Shown piece after piece: positions 61,201-64,000 of a stretch of 64,000 nt of DNA. The stretch is from Symbiodinium natans (lineage: Eukaryota > Sar > Dinophyceae > Suessiales > Symbiodiniaceae), in assembly GCA_905221605.1 (NCBI GenBank), contig CAJNDS010002622.1, positions 82,501-146,500 of the forward strand. Direction: 5' to 3'. Below the pieces are notes generated by a model. That model was not told the DNA's origin. It did not search any database and worked only from the letters and a program-made list of their open reading frames with translations. Numbering within the stretch: position 1 is the stretch's first letter; each line of letters starts with the position of its first letter. Both the position numbers and the translations under genes were made by a program.

Positions 61201-64000
61201 AGTTGTTCACCAGCAAGGGTCTCATCTGATTGCTCGTGATGGCTCGATCATCCAGGCATTGAGCAACTGGTCTGTGACATCGGGTGGTTCTTGCCATGTT
61301 GTCACTGACCCATACTTGCTGCCCCGTGAGCTCTCAGGTGGTTTCCTGCAAGGCCCAAGGATCTTGTACTTTGCCAATGGTGAAAACTGCCTGGCAGGGG
61401 GACGCAGGGATTCTTTGCCCACAGGTGTTGATGGTCTCTATGGCAACGCCACTCATGCGTATGCTTGGACTGCGCCTTGGGGCGCAGGCCGGATTACCTT
61501 CATTGGAGCTGGATTAGTTGGTTCTCTTCCGATGGGCTTCTCGCAGTTGCTGCGAAGTGCGCTTGGAAGCCATGCTGCAGATGTTTTCCCCGCAGTAGGG
61601 TGCCCGGTGCATGTTTTCAATAAGAACAGGAACCGTGGATTCCTTGCACAGCTCCAGCTGGTTGCCGAGCATGTTGTGACTTGGGACACACTCTCGCAGC
61701 TAGAGTTCGCGCTTCTCGATAAAGGCCACGACCTTCAGGGTGTGCAAGTCGTCGTCCCTTCAGAGGAAGGAAGGCCCCTGCTCGAAAGGCCCAGCATGCA
61801 GTCCGGGGAGTTTGCCAAGCTTATATCTCACGGAGGGCTCCATGTGATCGTGCATGAGAGTTTCGATTGGGACGGAATCGAGCTTATCAACGTCCTGACC
61901 AACTGGTCCCTGACGAGCCGGCATTATTGTCATTCCCTTTCTTCTGGCCATAGGCCTATTTATCCACGCTGGCTTCCGAACTTGCAGGGCGGAGGCTTCG
62001 AGCATGGTCCAAACCACGTGTACATCGACACTCAAAGCGCTGGCCATCTCGTTTGTACGTTTGCTGCTTCCCTGCCGCCCAGTGTTGATGGTGCGTATGG
62101 TGTGGATGGTTATGGCGCTTATGATTATTCCAATAATGCTTGGATGGCTACTGGCAGCGCTTGGACGGCTCCATGGGGCGCAGGCCGCATCACTTTTGTG
62201 GGATCTTCTCTTGACCCCGCTCTCCTTGGATTGGACTCATTGTTGCAGAGCTCACTCGCCGCAGGCTGTGCAAATGCAAGCAACGCCTCTCACGAACTAG
62301 CAGTTGCTGCAGCGTCTTCATGTCCTGTGCATGTTCTGGGCCAGGGGCTTCGTGGATTTCGTGGTCAAGCTGGCGGGGACATCCAGCGCAAATTCGTAGG
62401 CGTGGACAATGAGCTTGAAATGATGAAACTGGTCACTGGCGCACAAAGCGAGCATCGTGTTGTGATTGCTGGGCGATATCCTAGTGTTGTTGGCGCCTTC
62501 CCTCTTTCTACAGTCAGTGACCAGCTTGGCCACCTTGTGCACCAAACAGGCGCGCACCTAGTTGTTCTTGATGATGCTGACCTTGTGGCTTCTTTGACCA
62601 ACTGGTCCTTGAGAACCTGGCTGGAGTGCAGCCATTCGATTGCGCATGCGCTGAACGATACTGCAACCGTGCACCTAAATTTGGGTGAACTCGGTTGTTC
62701 CCAAGTGACCTCGGTTGCATCATTGCCGGCGAGTGTTGATGGTGCCCGCGGGAATGATGCGCTTGCTGTTGCTTGGACCAGCCCCTGGGGCAATGGCCGT
62801 ATTAGTTTTGCTGGAAGCGTGTCTTACACAACTCCCGTCGGCTTCCCGATGCTCCTGCAGAGTGTGCTTGGCACCGCATGTGAGAGCATGGGCATGGTCT
62901 CCTGCCCTGTCTACGTGCTGAACGATCCGAACATGGTGCAGTCTACTGCGAGCGCAGTTCTGCTTGGCCAGGGCCAACTCCTGTCTGACCATCTGGTACC
63001 ATGGAACACCTCCTCGGAGATGGAAGAGGCTTTGTTTGGTAGCGTTGTGCTTGATTCCCGTTTTCAAATCATTTTTCCATCACAGGCGGGTGATGGCTTG
63101 CTGCAGTGGTTCCAAGCCAGATCCTCAGAGATTCGACAGCGAATAACCCAAGGAGGGCTTCATGTGATCGTGCATGATGTCGATCTCATCAACCGATTGG
63201 GGCAGATGTCCTTAACTGCCCAAAGCATTTGCGTTCATAGCTCAGATTGGGTTCCGGGATTTACAGAGGAGCGGCTGTATTTGGGAAATGCTGGCTGTGT
63301 CGTGGCTACTTCGGTGAGATCTATGGACTCATTGTTCGCCGAACCTTCTATTTATGGTTTTTCGTCTTATGGTCACCAGTTTTCCGACTCCGCATATGTC
63401 TGGACTGCTCCTTGGGGTGCGGGTCGCCTCACTTTCATGGGAACTCAGGAGAACCTGTGGCAGCCTGACTTGGCCTGGTTGCTGGAAAGATCAGACGTCA
63501 ACGCGAGTTGCAACGAAACGCCAGGGGAAGCTACAGTGCCGGCAACATCTGCGCCGCCATCCACAACCATGACAACATCAGAAGAACCAGAACTCGAGTT
63601 GACAACCACGAGAGGCACCAACACCCCTGCAACACATACGCTTACAACATCAGAAGTCGAATTGACAACAACCACAAGGGGCACCAACACAATCACCACC
63701 ACCTTGGCAACGCATACACTTACAACATCTGGGCTGCAAGGGCTGACAACCAGCTCTGGAACAAAGACGCTGACTATTGCAACATCAAGCACTGCCACGG
63801 GAACTTCTACTGTCACATTGACGTCCACCACGACAGCCACCCCTTTCTATATCTCTTGTGGGAGCGTTGTATCCAGCTCCACGATCGGGCGGACGAGCCT
63901 CGTTGGTTTCTCATCTGGCGATGCTCATCACAAAGTTTGTCTTCCCGAGGACGTTCACTCTTTGAGCCGTCAGGTTATTTTGAGCACATGTGGCTCAGCT
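52217..64000 (+). CDS. Giant secreted tandem-module protein (partial at 3' end)
   Basis: One reading frame of 3,928 codons without a stop or intron, open at the right edge; I checked it codon by codon. ATG 52217 follows an in-frame TAG at 52208. Residues 1-20 (MAWTARATYAFLFQAWLAIC) look like a signal peptide. Eighteen modules of about 200 residues follow. Each has a strand-helix start, a helix before a [T/S]NW[S] motif (W at residues 122, 324, 530 ... 3,664 for the degenerate last copy), a variable loop, GGGFE-x-GP-x-YLY, SLPA-x-VDG-x-YG and a C-terminal AWTSPWGNGRITF. Type A modules carry VYVTGGHL, type B carry HLIVHEDIELINVL. The hydrophobic-GG-hydrophobic strand plus PWG-x-GRI-x-F end reminds me of class-I glutamine-amidotransferase/ThuA-like folds; no catalytic Cys-His pair is evident, so a binding or structural role is more likely. 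Residues about 3,768-3,875 are Thr-rich. The last 53 residues (PFYISCGSVVSSSTIGRTSL ... VILSTCGSA) resemble the start of a pre-peptidase C-terminal-like domain. Likely extracellular or cell-wall protein; function unknown. Confidence 0.9.
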   Translation, partial: MAWTARATYAFLFQAWLAICTQQPEEPCVVYVLDDPEVGYVSWQMRSVLRSFSVLNVTARELDAAVLNGETAAAQIVFPDPRTSLLDMYSVEAWETVARMSQTGVHLIVHGSLDIIESLTGWSLDSFLSCSSSRPRHVSLQLHGGAFEHSPFWYFSSPDACVTRMASLPATADGVYGDATGASSWTSPWGNGRVTFIQEENKDLGIAGSLLLRSAVGASCARLPPVVSCPVYTLHDLGTSTLTELSCLQLLAERVVSWNSPAEMEHALFSGEVRGVQFVVPSRGSSSWLHWFSARAEIANLIAEGGLHLIVHEDIELINVLTSWSLSAYSSCYVATVSPSLQGGGFEQGPPYLYVEGGRRRCVTLARMSSLPAAVDGLYGDSQRAWAWTAPWGSGRITFLGPALGRHASITLLLQSSLAAGCRDDGAATQPLSVHGASQCRARLMDEPAESSSRRDMSLAVPYATVLDTAHEISRVMMSGNETLLMVTQHQATGSVLDSLRLRELEKFVYVTGGHLVSVSVQTINALTNWSLTVYSHWHHSSDRYVPPQLQGGGFEWGPRYLYLPDDSFSEPFSVTETASLPASVDGIYGGAARVYAWTSPWGNGRITFISEHLGVAGTLLLRGVVGDSCARMPVVSCPVYTLHDLGTSTLTELSCLQLLAERVVSWNSPAEMEHALFSGEVRGVQFVVPSRGSSSWLDWFSARAEIANLIAEGGLHLIVHEDIELINVLTNWSLSAYSSCYYNVATVSPSLQGGGFEQGPPYLYVGEGSGCFTLARMSSLPAAVDGLYGDSQRAWAWTAPWGSGRITFLGPALGRHASLALLLQSSLAAGCRDGGAATLSFHGASQCRAWLVDDEPSWSSSLRQWRAETSTTLDMSLATVLDTEHEISRVMMSGNETLLMGTLRQDTGQLGSFRRQELEKFVYVTGGHLISVSLQTINALTNWSLTAYSSWHSSSDDYIRYMPPQLQGGGFERGPRYLYLRRDDGRFRVTDQASLPASVDGMYGDAIRAHAWTSPWGNGRITFIGEDLGIAGALLLRGVVGDSCPRLPVVSCPVYTLHDLNVYTLTELSYLQLLAERVVSWNSPAEMEHALFSGEVRGVQFVVPSRQGSSWLHWFSSRAEVANLIAEGGLHLIVHEDIELINVLTNWSLSAYSSCYDNVATVSPSLQGGGFEQGPPYLYVEGGRRRCFTRAGMSSLPASVDGLYNNSHSAWAWTAPWGSGRITFLGPPLGRHPSLALLLQSSLAAGCRDGGAATQPLSFHVASQCRAWLIYEPFWSLEWSWSARTSTTLDMSLATVLDTEHEISRVMMSGNETLLMGTLRQDTGPLGSLRRQELEKFVYVTGGHLISVSLQTINALTNWSLTAYSSWHSSSDHYYYYMPPQLQGGGFERGPKYLHLPHSGRFYVTLTETASLPASVDGMYGDAIRAHAWTSPWGNGRITFIAEIGSDLRVAGALLLRGVVGDSCPRLPVVSCPVYTLHDLGVSTLTELSYLQLLAERVVSWNSPAEMEHALFSGEVRGVQFVVPSRGSSSWLDWFSARAEIANLIAEGGLHLIVHEDIELINVLTNWSLTVIHASHANSNRVLHGGGFEQGPQYLSNGFATRVDTSSLPTAVDGLYGVSQGDSRYASAWTAPWGSGRITFLGPALRRHASITLLLQSSLAAGCRDDGAATQPLSVHGASQCRARLMDEPSWSQAESSSPVLDMSLAVPYATVLDTAHEISRVMMSSNEILLMGTLRQVAGQLESLRLQELEKFVYVTGGHLVSISEQAINALTNWSLTTSTHRVWRSGRYVPPQLQGGGFEWGPRYLYLPDDSERFSVTETASLPASVDGMYGDADSAHAWTSPWGNGRITFISEHLGIAGSLLLRGVVGDSCARMPVVSCPVYTLHDLGTPALTEPSYLQLLAERVVSWNSPAEMEHALFSGEVRGVQFVVLSRGSSSWLHWFSARAEVANLIAEGGLHLIVHEDIELINVLTSWSLSAYSSCYYNVNVATVSPSLQGGGFEQGPPYLYVEGGRRRCVTLARMSSLPAAVDGLYGDSQRAWAWTAPWGSGRITFLGPALGRHASLALLLQSSLAAGCRDDGAATQPLSVHGASQCRARLMDEPSWSQAESSRPVLDMSLAVPYATVLDTEHEILRVMMSGNETLLMGTLRQDTGQLGSLRRQELEKFVYVTGGHLVSVSVQTINALTNWSLTTSTHRVWRSGRYVPPQLQGGGFEWGPRYLYLPDDSEPFSVTETASLPAGVDGMYGDADSAHAWTSPWGNGRITFISEHPGVAGTLLLRGVVGDSCARMPVVSCPVYTLHDLGTPTLTELSCLQLLAERVVSWNSPAEMEHALFSGEVRGVQVVVPSRGSSSWLHWFSARAEIANLIAEGGLHLIVHEDIELINVLTNWSLTTQRSCYHEASVSPSLQGGGFEQGPPYLYVEGGRRRCVMLARRSSLPAAVDGLYVDSRYASAWTAPWGSGRITFLGPALRRHASITLLLQSSLAAGCRDDGAATQPLSVHGASQCRARLMDEPSWSQAESSRPMLDMSLAVPYATVLDTEHEISTVMMSSNETLLMGTLRQDTGQLGSLRRQELEKFVYVTGGHLVSVSVQTINALTNWSLTTSTHRVWRSGRYVPPQLQGGGFEWGPRYLYLPDDSERFSVTETASLPASVDGMYGDADSAHAWTSPWGNGRITFISEHLGIAGSLLLRGVVGDSCARMPVVSCPVYTLHDLGTSTLTEPSYLQLLAERVVSWNSPAEMEHALFSGEVRGVQFVVPSRGSSSWLDWFSARAEIANLIAEGGLHLIVHEDIELINVLTNWSLTTQRLCYHEATAFPSLQGGGFEQGPQYLYVEWWCFTLARMSSLPAAVDGLYGDAQSAWAWTAPWGSGRITFLGPAPGRHASLALLLQSSLAAGCGSFDNISSTLPFVIPPWSTVLVLSARFHIGDRVHEHVAQIPQRKFIEDMQFAETEFEISRLVLQRHDLMSRGPSVMIVQDIFGNQVRHLADLLAEVVHQQGSHLIARDGSIIQALSNWSVTSGGSCHVVTDPYLLPRELSGGFLQGPRILYFANGENCLAGGRRDSLPTGVDGLYGNATHAYAWTAPWGAGRITFIGAGLVGSLPMGFSQLLRSALGSHAADVFPAVGCPVHVFNKNRNRGFLAQLQLVAEHVVTWDTLSQLEFALLDKGHDLQGVQVVVPSEEGRPLLERPSMQSGEFAKLISHGGLHVIVHESFDWDGIELINVLTNWSLTSRHYCHSLSSGHRPIYPRWLPNLQGGGFEHGPNHVYIDTQSAGHLVCTFAASLPPSVDGAYGVDGYGAYDYSNNAWMATGSAWTAPWGAGRITFVGSSLDPALLGLDSLLQSSLAAGCANASNASHELAVAAASSCPVHVLGQGLRGFRGQAGGDIQRKFVGVDNELEMMKLVTGAQSEHRVVIAGRYPSVVGAFPLSTVSDQLGHLVHQTGAHLVVLDDADLVASLTNWSLRTWLECSHSIAHALNDTATVHLNLGELGCSQVTSVASLPASVDGARGNDALAVAWTSPWGNGRISFAGSVSYTTPVGFPMLLQSVLGTACESMGMVSCPVYVLNDPNMVQSTASAVLLGQGQLLSDHLVPWNTSSEMEEALFGSVVLDSRFQIIFPSQAGDGLLQWFQARSSEIRQRITQGGLHVIVHDVDLINRLGQMSLTAQSICVHSSDWVPGFTEERLYLGNAGCVVATSVRSMDSLFAEPSIYGFSSYGHQFSDSAYVWTAPWGAGRLTFMGTQENLWQPDLAWLLERSDVNASCNETPGEATVPATSAPPSTTMTTSEEPELELTTTRGTNTPATHTLTTSEVELTTTTRGTNTITTTLATHTLTTSGLQGLTTSSGTKTLTIATSSTATGTSTVTLTSTTTATPFYISCGSVVSSSTIGRTSLVGFSSGDAHHKVCLPEDVHSLSRQVILSTCGSA
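52290..52888 (+). repeat. Module 1 of the giant protein (divergent founder-like)
   Basis: Residues about 25-224. Starts CVVYVLDDPEVGYVSWQMRS, contains HLIVHGSLDIIESLTGWSLD, LHGGAFEHSPFWYF and ASSWTSPWGNGRVTF. Only about half of the positions match later modules, so it was not part of the recent amplification. Confidence 0.8.
53582..60915 (+). repeat. Six tandem A+B module dimers, 1,236-1,257 bp each
   Basis: Dimer starts (GAC of DMSLA) at 53582, 54839, 56087, 57323, 58568 and 59804; spacings 1257, 1248, 1236, 1245 and 1236, all multiples of three. Long blocks are nearly identical, for example the DNA encoding ERVVSWNSPAEMEHALFSGE in every B module. A lone B module (about 52889-53570) precedes the array. 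Confidence 0.95.
60916..63517 (+). repeat. Modules 15-18 of the giant protein (divergent)
   Basis: Four modules with W of the NWS motif at 61268, 61904 and 62603; the fourth has GQMS instead (63206). AWTAPWGAGRITF, AWTAPWGAGRITF, AWTSPWGNGRISF and VWTAPWGAGRLTF close them. They differ from each other and from the A/B dimers. Confidence 0.85.
63518..63841 (+). repeat. Thr-rich mucin-like linker coding region
   Basis: ACA/ACC-rich codons giving repeated ELTTTRGTNT and ATHTLTTS phrases, likely an O-glycosylated extended linker. Confidence 0.85.

Noticed and set aside
52626-63840. Dozens of 60-155-codon frames on both strands across the giant gene, such as a recurring MARPLSPSFLVSSCLLSALC product
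   Set aside because: They repeat once per module because they are out-of-frame or antisense readings of the module DNA; the frame starting at 52217 explains them all.
52217-64000. Active glutamine-amidotransferase or other enzyme assignment for the modules
   Set aside because: The fold resemblance is only by motif rhythm; no conserved nucleophile Cys or catalytic His was seen in equivalent positions across modules.

Overview
This window looks like nuclear DNA of a dinoflagellate. The evidence is TTTAGGG-type interstitial telomere-like repeats on both strands, candidate introns with GC-AG and GA-AG boundaries followed by G, candidate exons that nearly all read on the + strand, and a split CCCH zinc finger of a type I remember from dinoflagellate predicted proteins. 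A green alga or another alveolate with TTTAGGG telomeres cannot be excluded from sequence alone. No rRNA, tRNA, CRISPR array or bacterial operon was seen.

Layout. 1-10.4 kb is satellite DNA: purine/pyrimidine microsatellites, a 40-bp minisatellite with a CTCGAG palindrome, a degenerate telomere-like satellite, a 31-bp repeat, and more than 6 kb of an AT-rich satellite (unit about 234 bp) with a GC-rich core. 10.4-51 kb is a mosaic: short GC-rich coding-like islands (45-190 bp, mostly with AG| before and GT, GC or GA after) sit between long non-coding stretches full of telomere-like tracts, small inverted-repeat elements and minisatellites. I read more than 50 candidate exons on the + strand. 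They probably belong to several multi-exon genes, but most cannot be chained without RNA data. The best chains are a CCCH zinc-finger gene (exons at 26.2 and 26.9 kb) and an alpha-helical protein (exons from 44.06 to 45.19 kb).

52.2-64 kb is very different: one uninterrupted, intronless + strand reading frame of 3,928 codons, open at the right edge. It encodes a predicted secreted protein with a signal peptide, 18 tandem modules of about 200 residues (six near-identical A+B dimers in the middle), a Thr-rich mucin-like linker and the start of a Cys-containing C-terminal domain. There are no telomere-like tracts in this part.

The two most unusual things are (1) this giant module array with homogenised cores and variable loops, and (2) a recurring architecture in the mosaic region. 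There a (CCCTAAA)n tract lies upstream and a (TTTAGGG)n tract downstream of islands only about 100-130 bp apart, most of them exon-like, so the pre-mRNA could fold with the exon in the loop. In addition, one copy of a small terminal-inverted-repeat element sits exactly between two coding exons with a 4-bp target duplication and GA-AG boundaries, which fits an intron-creating introner element.
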